64,000 nucleotides of DNA from assembly GCA_023014485.1 (NCBI GenBank), contig JAJOZX010002582.1, positions 263,501 to 327,500 on the forward strand. Direction: 5' to 3'. A model generated the notes under the pieces. It was not told the origin of the DNA. It ran no database searches and saw only the letters and a list, made by a program, of their open reading frames with translations. Origin of the DNA: Bathynomus jamesi (taxonomy: Eukaryota; Arthropoda; Malacostraca; Isopoda; Cirolanidae). Positions 33,480 through 45,288 of the stretch are shown in pieces (position 1 is the first letter of the stretch; each line of letters begins with the position of its first letter). A program made the position numbers and the translations under genes.

Positions 33480-34560
33480 TGCAAGGGGCAGTTTGAAAGT
33501 TTCTGAACCATTACAGCAAAACTAATACAGCTATATTACACCAAAATGTGTCCTAGTATGTCTTTCAACCACAATACACTTTTGCCAGTATAATCAACTT
33601 TGTGCCGTTCTCAGATGTAATACGGCCATTTTCACCTCTTCATACTGCCATATAACGTTACACTGCTGGGAAAATGTGGAAGTTTGAGGGCACCAAATAA
33701 GGTCTGTAAGGTGGATACGGAAACCGAGTCCAGTCAAAATTCTTTATTGTTTCTTGCGTGCGAAGAGCCGTACGAGATCTTTCGTTGTCATTCGGGCGAT
33801 CACCTTTCAGATGTGGATGCTTTCTCCGAGTAAGTCTTCAGTTTCTGTAGTGTATCCCAATATGTACAACACAGTGGTTTTAGGAAGCAAAAAGTCAAAT
33901 TAACCCTTTCGCATCCCAGAATATAGTAGCCATAAACTTCAATGCAGAATGTGTTGCTTTGAACATTTGGGGACGGAGATGATGTGCGCCTCCATTCCAT
34001 GCTCTGACGCTTTTCTCCTGGGTCAAGCTGGTAGACCCATGTCTCATCTCCGTCACAATCTGACGCAGAAAGCCGTCGCCTTCATCTTACCGAGCAAACA
34101 AATTTTGAGAAATGTCATAGCCTTTATGTTGTCCACTAAACAGAAGGAATCACTATAGCGAGTACACACACCTTACTGTATCCAAAATGTTCATGGATAA
34201 TTTATTCAACTGTAGCTGACCCGATTTCTAGTTCCGTCATTAAGTCGGGTTTTCAATCCGGCGATCCCCCCATTCATCACCACGCCTGATGTTCACAACT
34301 GCTGACGGCGACCTACCAGATCTTGGTACCTCCTAAACAGAAGCTCTGCCTTCTTTAAATTTTCGATACCAATCGTAAACCTGTGCACGAGATAAGTAAT
34401 TATCACCACAAAAAAACCTGCAAACGTCAGAACACATTTGCACAAGTTTCTTTCTACAAAAATTTGATTATCATCTGTTGTGTTTGTGCGACAGCCATTT
34501 CCAGAAACATTTATAAGTAGTGTTGCTATCTATCTATCTGCACTCGTTAAAGTTCCAAAT
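33480..34560 (-). mobile_element. mariner transposase remnant
   Basis: On the minus strand the sequence reads GDETWVYQLDPGEKRQSMEW, then YWDTLQKLKTYSEK, the mariner region around the first and following catalytic acids. Frames are broken both upstream and downstream. Confidence 0.7.
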
Positions 34561-34630
34561 GAACAGTTCAAATTTTTTATTTTTTTTAAATCTACTGTCG
34601 TTGTCTGAGAGCTTCCAGACCACCCCTCGT

Positions 34631-34794
34631 TGTTTGATAGGGTTAGCCTCCTTCGCAATATCCAAGGTCATATAACGGAGGGGACCTACAGCTTCACGTG
34701 GGACCCGAACCACGGAGCGCTACATAATCTGGACGCAAAAGACTGTCTCCCATCCAACTATTCTCCAGACCTAATGTCGCTTAACTTCGCTGAA
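34631..34794 (-). repeat. 5S rRNA-derived SINE, 5'-truncated, with 12-bp TSD
   Basis: ACCACCCCTCGT flanks the copy exactly at 34619-34630 and 34795-34806. The body reads CTTCGCAATATCCAAGGTCA, GACCCGAACCACGGAGCGCT, CTCCCATCCAACTATTCTCC and TGTCGCTTAACTTCGCTGA (reversed 5S A box at the truncation point). Confidence 0.8.
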
Positions 34795-34859
34795 ACCACC
34801 CCTCGTAATTCATTATTCATATTAAACTATAAGTTCGTTCGTATAATCTAATTTATACT

Positions 34860-36135
34860 TTTTACTCATGATATTTATATATTGCATATTACTTAATCAT
34901 AACTACCGATGAAGCGAAATGTTTTATCTTTTAATCAATCTGAGAGCCCAGTAAAGCCTAAAACTCAATGGGCAAATGAAATAAAAAATATAAATAGTTT
35001 AACCTTTGTATATTCTACGTTAAAATTAATGTAAAATTGTAATAATTGCATAGTATAAAATTTATTTTTATCGCTTGAATATTTTTTTAATCTTAAAAAA
35101 AAACTTCATGGGCAGTATATAAAAGACTATAATTAAACCCCTCTCATTTTGTCTTTATACCCAAAGTCAAGTGTTAGAGTTACACCTTTGGTCCACTACC
35201 TCGCCGGAAGGATTTTTTTGTAGGGAAGGAAAATGAAAAGGATGAAAGAGGGGGTAAAAAACACATTCACTGATAGGACTTCAGTTTGTCCGTTTAACCA
35301 AAGAATTATCCCAAAGATTGCGTCCTGTGGAAATGAATGAGAGAAAAATCTTCCTTCCCCCGTCAAAACGGGGCTGCAAAGCGTTTTCTCGACTCCCCAA
35401 ACGGTGCGAAGATGGGAAAGGAGACTGTATGCTCGGCTATGTTAATGAAAAGGCTCGAATCTTCGGAATATTGCTAGTAGTACAGTTAGGGAATTCAGTC
35501 AGACGCTTGGGTACCTCCATGTTGGAGAACTCCACGGTAATCCGGGGTTCAAATCTTGTCCCGGACTTCAGATTTTAGAGAGACTAAAGAGCTGCTTTTA
35601 TTCTTCCTTGGTGGGGTAGTAGTAGTAGTAATAGTAGTAGTAGTAGTAGTAGTAGTTCGGAGCCTACTTAAGGCTGTAGGTCCCCCTCGCTATATAACAG
35701 CAGTTCCAAAAGGAGGATAAACAATCCCAAATATTATCTTTTAGTATTACCTCTGTGGCACGATTACGGTGTCATACCCACGGCAAATATATCCATTTGT
35801 GTTTGATTACAAAGGGAGAAAATTTTGCTCCGATTTCAGTGTTGGCACCCGAAAAAAAAGAAGTCGACCCGATTTATCATTAGCAATGGATAAATCAATT
35901 AAGTCAAAGGGATGTACGCAATCATTCGAGCCATTTGAGCGGAAATCGACCCCTTTCCTATTGCTGATGACACGCGCGTACTTTACCTTAAATAATGGGT
36001 GAAAAATAAAATTTTTGCGAGAGAAAAACGTTATAAGCAACAAAACGAGAGAATCAATAAAATTCGGTAACTGCCGAGTGCATTCTAGAGCATACAATTC
36101 TGAAGAGTAGGAATCAGCGAAGCAACTGTTACAGA
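34860..36135. other. no gene seen; TAG repeat and possible tRNA-like segment
   Basis: AT-rich. (TAG)n at 35618-35656. At 35484-35570, TTCAGTCAGACGCTTGG and CGGGGTTCAAATCTTG look like weak A and B boxes of a tRNA-like SINE. Nothing else supported. Confidence 0.4.
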
Positions 36136-36441
36136 GGTGTTATTCTTTTAATGCGTAAAGAATCATTAGTGTACGACCGTTTAACCTCCCTATGGAACGA
36201 TGTCTAAGGCGAACAACATAACCTACGGAGGAGGAGTCTTGGGATAAAGAAATTGAAATAAAGACTGTTTCGTAAACTTTAAGGTCACTGCTAATTAGCA
36301 CACCCAAGTCCTTTTCTAAATCAGTCACCTCGATATTACTCCCCAACATCGAGTAGTCCGACTTCGGATTGGTGCAGCAAATGTGCATCACTTTGCATTT
36401 ACCCAAGTTAAACGGCATTTGCCATTTTTTGGACCACTCTT

Positions 36442-37299
36442 CTATCTACCAAGGTCCGCAGGCAGTTCCTCGATCGCCTCGGGCGTACCAACATTGGCCC
36501 CAAGCTTCGTGTCATCAGCGAATTTGGCGATCCGACTGACGATGCCACCGTCGATATCATTTATGTAAATGATAAACAACAGCGGCCCCAAAACGGAACC
36601 CTGAGGAACCCCACTAGTGACCGAGGCCCAACCCGAACTAGCCCCTTTAATTACAACCCTCTGCCGCCTATTCTTCAGCCAGTTTTCAATCCACCTACCT
36701 ACTTCCCCACCGATACCCAGCGCGCGCACTTTCGCCATTAGCCGGCGATGAGGTACCTTATCAAAGGCTTTCTCAAAGTCGAGATAAAGTATATCAATCG
36801 CCCTACTCTTATCATACTCACTCAACATGACGTGGAAAAACTCGAGCAAGATGGTGAGACACGACCTATGCCGTCTAAACCCATGTTGGGAGTCCCCAAG
36901 CAGCTTGTAGGAATCCAAATGGTCAACGATCCTATCCGCTATTATCCCCTCTAATAATTTACCTACAACTGAAGTGAGACTAATGGGACGATAGTTCCCT
37001 GGACTTTCGTGATCCCCTTTCTTAAAGATAGGGGTCGCATTGGCTTCCCTCCAATCACCAGGCACCTGGCCCGTCTCCAACGATTTGTTGAAGACTGTAG
37101 CCAGGTGGGGAGCCACCTGGTCGCGCACCTCCCACAACACTCTGGGGAGAAACTGGTCTGGCCCAGGAGCCTTAAACGCGCTCAGTTTCTCTATTCTATC
37201 AGCAACGACTGTCGCGGTACACCGAACATTAACCAGGCCAGCACCTTCGTGTCTGACGCCTGGCTCAGGGATGACGCGGGTGTCCTCCCTGGTGAACAC
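36442..37299 (-). pseudogene. CR1-like ORF2 reverse transcriptase
   Basis: It reads [101 protein letters not shown] and IAKFADDTKLGA, the complete RT box series with the FADD catalytic pair. It stops at a frameshift; the next box (WQMPFNLGKCKVMHI) follows in another frame at 36418. Confidence 0.9.
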
Positions 37300-38500
37300 T
37301 CCGCAAAGTACTCATTAAGCACATTAGCGATGTCCGCGTCGGAGGTCCGCAGTACGCCGCTTCGGTCCTTTAACGGACCTATCAGTCCTGTCATGCTTCT
37401 AATGGGCTTTCTACTATTAACATAACTGAAGAACTCCTTAGGGTTCCCCTTGCAGAGGCTTGCCACCCGTAGTTCTTCGTTACGTTTCGCTAGCCTAACC
37501 TTCGCCTTCACTTCCCTACACAGGCGGACATACGCTTCAGTGTTCTCATGGGAACGATTGGCCTTCGCCTTCCTATACGCTACTTTCCTATTTCGGATAG
37601 CCGAAGCGATGTCACGATTGAACCACTTAGGCTGCGTTGAAGCAGGGGTGACCGGTTTTGAGGGTATGGCAGCAGACTGCAGCACCATAAACTCGTCCCG
37701 GAATGCACTCCACACTCCCTCAACATCGCCGCCGACCTCTAATCCCATCTCACCTACGCTATCCCGGAGGCTAACAAAGTCCGCCCGCCGTAGATCAAGC
37801 TTACTGCCTCTCGAATTACTACGCTTCACCCGAGGGACGCACACATGGAACCTAATCAGACCGTGATCACTCCCGCCCAACGATTCGTCAACGGTGAGGC
37901 CAGTGACGAGGTTGTCTTCGGTCGTGAATACTAAGTCTAGAACGCTTTCGCCTCGTGTAGGCTCATTGACCCACTGAGTGAGGAAGTTCTCATCAGCAAA
38001 GTCAACTAGCCTCCTCCCTTCAGCATCAGCAGTCCTGTCTTCCCACTTTATGCCGCGACAGTTGAAGTCTCCTAAAACTACACACACCCTATCCCCTAGC
38101 AGACTACGGAGTTCGGTGTACAGGGCTGTATCCTCCTCGAGGAGGAGATGCGGAGGTCTGTACACCAAGATTAACCTATAGCTCGTCCCTCCCACATTCA
38201 GATCGACGCCAAGCAGCTCCCGTTCCGACCGGAACTGACAGTCAACCGGACTCAACGTGTCCCTGACGTATATTAGTACTCCTCCCCCCTCCCCACGGGT
38301 GCGGTCTTTGCGAAACATTCTATACTCGGGAATTTCGAACTCCCCAACGTAGTCCCTACGATCAGTATGAATCCAGGACTCGGTGATAGCAACGATATCC
38401 TGGTATTCTGATGCTAAGAGCGCCCGTAGCTCGCGAAACTTATTCCTAATCGACCTAGCATTAAAAAGCATTGCACGGAGGGAGCCTTCCCTATTCTGAC
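37300..38500 (-). pseudogene. CR1-like ORF2 N-terminus: apurinic endonuclease
   Basis: The frame starting at MLFNARSIRNKFRELRAL reads DIVAITESWIHTD, GEGGGVLIYVRD, LILVYRPPH, VVLGDFNCRGIKW, FTTEDNLVTGLTV and LGGSDHGLIRF: all endonuclease/exonuclease/phosphatase-fold motifs with catalytic Asn, Glu, Asp-Phe-Asn and Ser-Asp-His. A linker (RDIASAIRNRKVAYRKAKAN and GNPKEFFSYVNSRKP) follows and ends in a frameshift near 37300. The open frame continues upstream of this Met, so the true start is uncertain. Confidence 0.88.
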
Positions 38501-39769
38501 CGTCCCCCTAGCACGACCCGTTTCCTGAACAGCCAGGGCTGTCGGGAGTTGAAGAGCCCCCTCACCAACGAGGGGGCAACTTCCGCAGGAGCCTGAGCCG
38601 CCTCCAACGTGGAAGGAGGGTCACCCACCTGTACCTGGACGCACCCTTCAGTTGAAGGTACGTCCGCCACCGGCTCAATATCATCTCTCCCCGGGCTCGA
38701 CCTCACCATTCTGTACAAGTGCCGGTCGAGCAGCGCGCCTAACACACCTTTACCCTTGTTATTGAGGTGGACACCATCCCTCTGGTAAAGGTCCCACCTA
38801 CCCGAAAATGCGTCGAACGTGTCAATAAACCTCACGCCCAGCGGGACGCACAAGTCTTGCACCCTCTCGTTGATGCCAATGACTTTATTGAGCGCGTGGT
38901 CACTGGCATTCATCCGCGGTAAAATACCCATCAACATTCCCCTGTCTGTCTTCAGTTTTAGATCATCCGCAAGAGACGATCTCGGTGATGATCCCTTCTG
39001 TAAGACCTACCCTACCGCCTTTGAGGAACAGGTCGTTGCCACCAGCGTGGACAACGATCGCAGTCCTCCGACTAGCCACGCGCAGCTTCTCTACCTCCTT
39101 CCTTAAGTGCGCCGTTCCCCGCCCAGGTAAGCACCTTACCTTCCTCCCGTCCTGGTTTGAAGCAGCAAAGTACTTCTCCTGGCCCCTGATCTGCGAGTCC
39201 CCAATCAAAACGGTGTCTTCCTCCTTCGAGCACAGGAGACTAAAGCGGTTGGAGGTCCTGACAGGGGCAACTGGGGTCTCAGGTTTCGGCTTCGCAGCCT
39301 TCTTGCCCGAGACCTTTCGATACCCGTCGCCACCCATAGACGCACTTACACCACCCGACCCATCCCGACCGGCAGCTACATCCTTCGGTTTCTTTGGGCC
39401 ATCAGTAGGCCCCTTTCCACCCTTTTTCTTTATCGGCCCATTCCCACCCTTCTCTATCGGCCCCTTCTTTACGCCCTCCACCTTGCGCCGCGGTTCCGTG
39501 CATTCGACGTGGGTCGCTGGCGATTCCTCATACTGATTTTGTACCCTGGCCCCCGGTTGCATCTCTACCCTTTCTCCGCGGTCCCGAGCTCTGTCCAGTC
39601 CATCGCTGGACCGCCTTTGAACGGCAGCTATCCTATCAATGAGCTCCAGGGTGGGGAGCGCAGCCGCGTCAGTGACTGCCTCACCTCCAACAGCCGGTCT
39701 GGACGACTCGAGCCGCCGGACCCTCTCTCTAGCTTCTCGTAAAACCGCATGAGTTCGCAAAAGCGGCAC
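38491..39769 (-). pseudogene. CR1-like ORF1 with GDSL/SGNH esterase-type domain (frameshifted)
   Basis: MPLLRTHAVLREARERVRRL is a charged N-terminus, followed by a Lys/Gly/Pro-rich basic middle (KKGGKGPTDGPKKPKD). TVLIGDSQIRGQ, AIVVHAGGNDLFLKG and, after a frameshift at about 38965, LMGILPRMNASDHALN and QRDGVHLNNKGKG are the GDS, GxND and DxxH blocks of an SGNH hydrolase fold. Esterase domains in ORF1 are known for CR1-type elements, where they are thought to help RNP-membrane or lipid interactions; function here is inferred. Confidence 0.8.
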
Positions 39770-40464
39770 ATTCAGCCTTCAGTTTCTGCGGTCCAGTGAT
39801 TGTAATTTTTTTTTCTCGAACTCCGAATACTCTGAATAAGATAAAGCGTTCTAGCAATGAAAACTATCAAAAACGTTCTGATCAGTATATAAAAAGGGGG
39901 GGGGGTGAATTCTTCCCGCGCGTAGACGCATCCGCCGATTTGCAAGTGATGTTCATCCCATCCAGAAGACTACACCTCTCGCTGCTGCCGCACCGACCAA
40001 GGGTCTCCCCAGGGCCGGACAGTCCCAAACGTGTCGCAGCTACCAAATGACAAACACTCGCGACGCAGGCGTCACGGATTTCCCGCCAGGAGCGACAGCG
40101 AGATGCAGCCCTTTACTAAGTCTTACTAGTCACTCACAAGCGGCCAGACTCTTAGAATCCAGTGTTCAAGGGATATCCCACCAGACCCAGAGGCTACACC
40201 CGAGAGTTTACGCTAGCCTGGCAGCCAGCTGGGCAGTAAAGCTCTCTCACCTAAAAGCAGTACAGCCAAGCACCATCAATTGGTCACCAAAGAACGGTCG
40301 CAGGGGGCTGGTCAGGCCATTACGCGTTAGGAATGGGCTTAACGGGGCACCATTCATCGCGCCCCTACGCCTGGGACTCCTCCATCCCAGTCTCTCACGA
40401 CCTGCGAGCGTTAAATGGTGTTATTTATAGAGGTTCCAAAGCCTCTCTTCCCACGCATGAGGTA

Positions 40465-40953
40465 GCAGTAGGGTCCTAATAGTAAAAGAAGAGAAAAAGA
40501 CTTAGTACTAAAAGAAAAGAGAGAAAGAGGAAAGAGAAAAGAGAGAAACGAAAAAAACGAAAAAAAAGATAAAGAAAAAAGAAGAAAAAATAGAGAAAAA
40601 AAGAGAGAAAGAGAAAAAAGAAAAGAAAAAATAGAGGAAAAAAGAGAGAAAGAGAAAAAAGAAAAGAAAAAATAGAGGAAAAAAGAGAGAAAGAGAAAAA
40701 AGAAAAGAAAAAATAGAGGAAAAAAAGAGGAAGAGAAAAAAGAAAAGAAAAAATAGAGGAAAAAAAGAGAGAGAGAGAAAAAAGAAAAGAAAAAATAGAG
40801 GAAAAAGAGAGAGAGAGAAAAAAGAAAAGAAAAAATAGAGGAAAAAAGAGAGAGAGAGAAAAAAGAAAAGAAAAAAATAGAGAAAAAAGAGAGAAAAACG
40901 AAAAAATAGAGAAAAGAGAAAAAAAAAGAAAAAAGAAAAAAGGAAAAAAAGAG

Positions 40954-40954
<1 letters not shown>
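40465..40954. repeat. purine-only minisatellite
   Basis: Units of about 40 bp built from GAGAAAAAAGAAAAGAAAAA and TAGAGGAAAAA/AGAGAGA blocks repeat at least seven times between about 40570 and 40900. It lies immediately upstream (in element orientation) of the CR1-like 5' end. Confidence 0.85.

Positions 40955-40987
<33 letters not shown>
40955..40987. repeat. (TG)n microsatellite
   Basis: GT dinucleotides following the purine tract. Confidence 0.9.
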
Positions 40988-40988
<1 letters not shown>

Positions 40989-41599
40989 TACAAGGAAAAG
41001 AAGTACCTCAAAAGGCCTTGTGGCCCATACTGAGGAGGTACCAATGGCAACGGGTGCCAGGAAAAATTTTCTACACCCTCAAATAGTGTGCAAGATTTGG
41101 TCTAACCTTTTCTTGAAGTGATCCACATAGGAACTGTTCACAACTTCTGAAGGTAAACTGTTCCACGTGTCATAGATCTTATACGTACAGTAATTTCCAC
41201 ACTAGTCCTACTGACGATGCCACCGTCGATATCATTTATGTAAATCAGGGCTTCTCAAACTTTTTTCACTCGCGACCCCTTTGGATCAGACAAATTTTTT
41301 CGCGACCCTTCACTCAATGTCATAAAAGCAATAAGTACTAACACTATATTTATGAAAAAAATAATATTTTCAAATGTTTCTGCGACCCCCAATAATATTT
41401 ACGCGACCCCTAGTTTGAGAAGCGTGGATGTAAATGATAAACAACAGTGGCCCCAAAACGGAACCCTGAGGAACACCGCTAGTGACCGAGGCCCAACCCG
41501 AACTAGCCCCTTTAATTACAACCCTCTGCCGCCTTTTCTTCAATCCAACTATCTACTTCCCCACCAATACCTAGCGCGCGCACTTTGGCCATTAGCCGG

Positions 41600-41601
<2 letters not shown>
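40988..41601 (-). mobile_element. second CR1-like copy, internally deleted
   Basis: 41430-41600 matches the RT segment at about 36556-36745 (CCCCAAAACGGAACCCTGAG and neighbours). 41206-41245 carries the adjoining GACGATGCCACCGTCGATAT, and 41205-40990 is a C-terminus reading IYDTWNSLPSEVVNSSYVDH then FKKRLDQILHTI. RT is joined directly to the 3' end. A hAT MITE interrupts it. Confidence 0.8.
41246..41427. mobile_element. 182-bp hAT MITE with exact 8-bp TSD
   Basis: ATGTAAAT at 41238-41245 is duplicated at 41428-41435. Ends are CAGGGCTTCTCAAACT and the complement of CCACGCTTCTCAAACT. The uninterrupted counterpart at 36555-36570 shows ATGTAAATGATAAACA with no insert, proving the insertion. Confidence 0.9.

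Positions 41602-41646
<45 letters not shown>
41602..41646. repeat. (GA)n microsatellite
   Basis: GA dinucleotides. Confidence 0.9.
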
Positions 41647-41648
<2 letters not shown>

Positions 41649-41785
41649 ACAAGGAAATCTACAGCTTTAAGCAAGATTCGAACCACGGGTCGCTCCATCA
41701 TCTGGAGTGGACGCGGAGGAGCGTCACCCATCCAACTACAACCCACACCCAATGTCGCTTAACTTCGCTGATTTGCTGGAATCAT
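41647..41785 (-). repeat. 5S rRNA-derived SINE copy
   Basis: Contains GATTCGAACCACGGGTCGCT, CATCATCTGGAGTGGACGC, CACCCATCCAACTACAACCC and AATGTCGCTTAACTTCGCTG, the reverse of the SINE body and 5S A/C boxes. Confidence 0.7.
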
Positions 41786-42361
41786 TAGGATAACACTAAA
41801 ATGAGATGCGCAATGCAAATAGTAAGGCATGAAGGTAAACTGTTTACAATGTATAGTATAAGTAATAGTATTCTGAATGAACACCTTATTTCGTTGATAA
41901 AATAAACAATATCCTCAAACTTTGTTAATAATTTTTCTTTTTAAACACGAAAATCCAATTTGAGGAAAAAAAAAAAAAAATTCCAAATCGAATTACCTCA
42001 TTTTGTTTAAGACAACGTCATTCATTTATTACACTCGCACAAACCTAAAATGTACTCAATAATTCCATCATAATTAAATTGAAATTATTTAAGGGGATAA
42101 TAATAAACTATGTCGTGATAATAATTCATAAAGTACGTCATACAAATTAACTTTATGACACGCATTCTAATAATATACATATATATTAGTGTGCGTCTAT
42201 ATATATGTATATTTTTTACACCCACACTACTGATAATAATAATGATAATAATGTTTAAAGAAGATTTATTTGCTGATCATGCACGCTCTTAATTAGCTAT
42301 TAAAAACAACCTCTTCTTAACTTGTTAACACAGCTCAGCGCACAGAATGTATTTATGTATG

Positions 42362-42395
<34 letters not shown>

Positions 42396-42811
42396 AGATG
42401 TATTATATACAAGTTAACAAAGACCCTAAGATCCACTCTAGGTTAGCTCAAGAAGTTAAAAAATTAGAAATAGGAAGGAGATATAGGAATGAAAAAAGAC
42501 CACCAACTTGTACTATGCTTACATTTATAAACGTGTAAAACTTTCACGCGGGAATATTACTAATAGTAAAATATAAAATGGACAAAACACCCTCCTTCCT
42601 TCGCCAGCCACTGTTGACAGAAAATAATGGTAAAAGAAGATTCATAGGAGAGTAGGAAAAAGTATAATGAAAAGAATAGCTTCAGAGTTCATTCACACCA
42701 TGCGTACACTTATTTCGTGTACTCAGTTACGCATTATAAGACAGCGGAAAATAAAGGATACACGAATACTAAAATTACTAATCTAATCTCCGTCATGCAT
42801 TTTTTTTAAAG

Positions 42812-42867
<56 letters not shown>

Positions 42868-43480
42868 CGTCTTGTAACACGCTCTATTAACGAGTGCAAA
42901 GTAAATGATCTCCCAGTTCCAGACGAACTTTTAACCCATCTTCAGCGTCAGTGAGGAAGGAGAGCGAGTTAGAAGTTGCCTTTGGTTTCCATATCAGTTT
43001 TTATTTCTCATTTGGACGTCGCCATTTTTTGTTCGAGACTGGTTCTTCTTCTTCAACATTAAAAATAAAACACTGATTCGTGATAATATCTCTTAACTGT
43101 ATATAGTGTACACTCTTCGCATAGTATAGTGTTAATATATCTACAGTATATAGAACAGATACCTTAAAGAGTGTGTGAGTGTGAGAGTGTGTGTGTGTGT
43201 GTGTAAAATCTGTCATGGATGACGACGGTTGAAACATCATTTTATGACCAGTTTTTAGGATTACAACTCCGTTTCAAACAAATTGTTTGAAGAACGAACA
43301 GTGCCAAAGAAAAAACAATAATTGGTTTAAATTGTATCAAAACGGGAAGTGATAATGACGAAAGTCTCCCATATTAAATAGTGATAAAAACGATTATATT
43401 TTATTCAATATTTTGTGCACAAAATTGGCAAGTGAAAATAGTTTAACCTTGATTAAAAAAAAAATTAGAACTGGGTAACG

Positions 43481-43485
<5 letters not shown>
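41786..43485. other. no gene seen; GA microsatellites
   Basis: AT-rich. (GA)n at 42361-42398 and 42815-42865, TG repeat at 43170-43203. A 23-bp segment at 42417-42439 recurs near 61427-61449 (see findings). Confidence 0.5.

Positions 43486-43487
<2 letters not shown>

Positions 43488-43538
<51 letters not shown>
43488..43538. repeat. (TA)n microsatellite
   Basis: TA run adjoining a TA-targeting MITE. Confidence 0.9.
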
Positions 43539-43541
<3 letters not shown>

Positions 43542-43700
43542 GGTGCTTCAAAAAATATTTCAATACTGTGTATTTATTATTACTACTACTATTACAAACC
43601 AAGCAAATAAACACAAATACTTGCATAAAAAAAAATTAAGTGGTAAGCAATGACATATTGGCGCATACATGTGGTAAAAAAAAATTTTAGCACCCTGTAT
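43539..43700. mobile_element. mariner-type MITE
   Basis: Starts CAGGGTGCTTCAAAAAAT and ends ATTTTAGCACCCTG between TA runs, consistent with TA target duplication. Confidence 0.65.
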
Positions 43701-43723
43701 ATATATATATATATATATATACT

Positions 43724-44282
43724 GGGTGATTACAAATGATCTTCCCGATTTTAAACATTTATGAAAAAATTAAGTTACAGCGAAAAGCAAGACATACAAA
43801 TAAAGAAAAAATCGAAGTTTTATTTTCAAGCTAATGAAGTTCAATATGAGCTGCTTTTGTGGGTCCTTTTGAGGTTACAACATTCCTAAATGAGCAATTA
43901 CCTAATCCTTGGATCGGGCGTGGGGCGTCCATTCCTTGGCCGGCTCGTTCGCCCGATCTACCCCCCATCACTTAACTTCTTCCTCCGGGGCTACGTCAAA
44001 AATAAAGTTTTTGTTCCATCAATGGCAACAACTTTGGAACATTTGAAGGAAAGGATACGCGAGGCTGTTAGAAAAGTTCAGTATGATATGTTACAAAATG
44101 TATGGAGGGAAACAGAATACCGCTTTGATGTCTGCAGAGCCACAAAAGGAGCTCATATTGAACTTCAATAGCTCGTAAATAAAACTCCTTGAGTTCTTCT
44201 TTATTCGTATGTCTTGCTTTTTCGCCGTAGCTTTGTTAGTTTTTTCATAATAAATGTTTAAAATTGGGAAGATCATTTGTGT
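43724..44282 (+). mobile_element. deleted mariner-like element (copy 2)
   Basis: Same terminal repeat as the element at 17712 (GGGTGATTACAAATGATCTT). The plus strand at 43965-44170 encodes the same transposase C-terminus ([37 protein letters not shown]). Catalytic core deleted. Confidence 0.75.
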
Positions 44283-44643
44283 ATATGTATATATACTCTA
44301 TATCAGAGCATTTTTCAACCTAGTGAGTGGGCGACATGAATGTCACCCAGTGAAGAAAATTTGTCGACCAGTAAATTAAATTTTAGGGTACTGGGAGACA
44401 AGGAATTTTCAAAATTTGTAAAAATAGAATTGTCTTGGGAGTTGTCTTGGGAGCATTGTCTTGGAAGCCATATAAATACATATAATACACGCACATATGC
44501 CACAATTAAAACTGTTTATCCTAAATGTAAATATGAAATTTACATTGAATATTTATATATAGATAATGCTAGTGTTATTTCAGACCACACGGGGGGGATG
44601 GTGGCCTGATTAGGGAACATCCGGATCCATAGTATCCTTAATC

Positions 44644-45113
44644 CAGGGGTGTGCTGGGACCGGTTTTCGCCCGAACCGGTTGTTAAATTTTGATTGGATC
44701 ACCAAACCGTTTGTTTGTTTTTAACAAATATTTAACAGTCAGTAGAAATGTATTTATATCTAAATTTTTTTTCATTTTTTCAGGATTTTATAGAAAAATA
44801 TAGGTATGACAGTATCACAAGCAGTGGTCGTTTCAATATTTATTTATTTTTTGATGAAAAATTAGTTTATTTTTAGGTAATTATGTCATTAGTGAGTATA
44901 AAGAATGTTAAATAATTTCTGCCAAAATGTTACAAAATGCTGTTTCGAAAAGCTAAAATGCGTTGGCTTCCGGGGGCTCCGCCCCGGACCCCGCTGGGGA
45001 AACTACCGCTCATCCCAGACCCCCTAGCTTAATGACTGGCGCCATTGGCGCTCGCCGATTACACCCCTATCTGTATCAGAACCGGTTGTTAAGAAATTGG
45101 CAGCACACCCTTG
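44644..45113. mobile_element. non-autonomous hAT element, 470 bp
   Basis: Flanks CCTTAATC (44636-44643) and CCTTAACC (45114-45121) match 7 of 8. Ends CAGGGGTGTGCTGG and CAGCACACCCTTG; GAACCGGTTGTTAA occurs inside both ends. No ORF of transposase type. Confidence 0.75.
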
Positions 45114-45288
45114 CCTTAACCCCCACCCCCCACCCCCACCTTCCCGATCTGCCTTTGTCGCCCAGTGGGAAAAGCTTAGAAAATGCTCTGCTCTATATAT
45201 AATGCAAACCCCCAAGAAAAAAAATTGTATGTGAAATTCATCCCATATACTATATATATATATATATACACACACACAACACACACAC

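Larger units (their letters stand above)
36140..40435 (-). mobile_element. CR1-like non-LTR retrotransposon, nearly full length
   Basis: Minus-strand order: a GC-rich 5' region (40435-39770); ORF1 (39769-38491); ORF2 endonuclease (from about 38500 to 37300); RT (37299-36442); and a tail piece (36418-36140, PFNLGKCKVMHICCTNPKSD). ORF2 overlaps the end of ORF1 in another frame. The parts are separated by single frameshifts near 38965, 37300 and 36445, so it is young but inactive. It belongs to the CR1/L2 group by its endonuclease, RT and esterase-type ORF1; the exact family is not determined. Confidence 0.88.

Noticed and set aside
36383..40430. Plus-strand ORFs up to 183 codons, including 38985-39536 and 40047-40430
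   Set aside because: Antisense to the CR1-like ORFs or its GC-rich 5' region; Pro/Ser-rich low-complexity reading without a family pattern.
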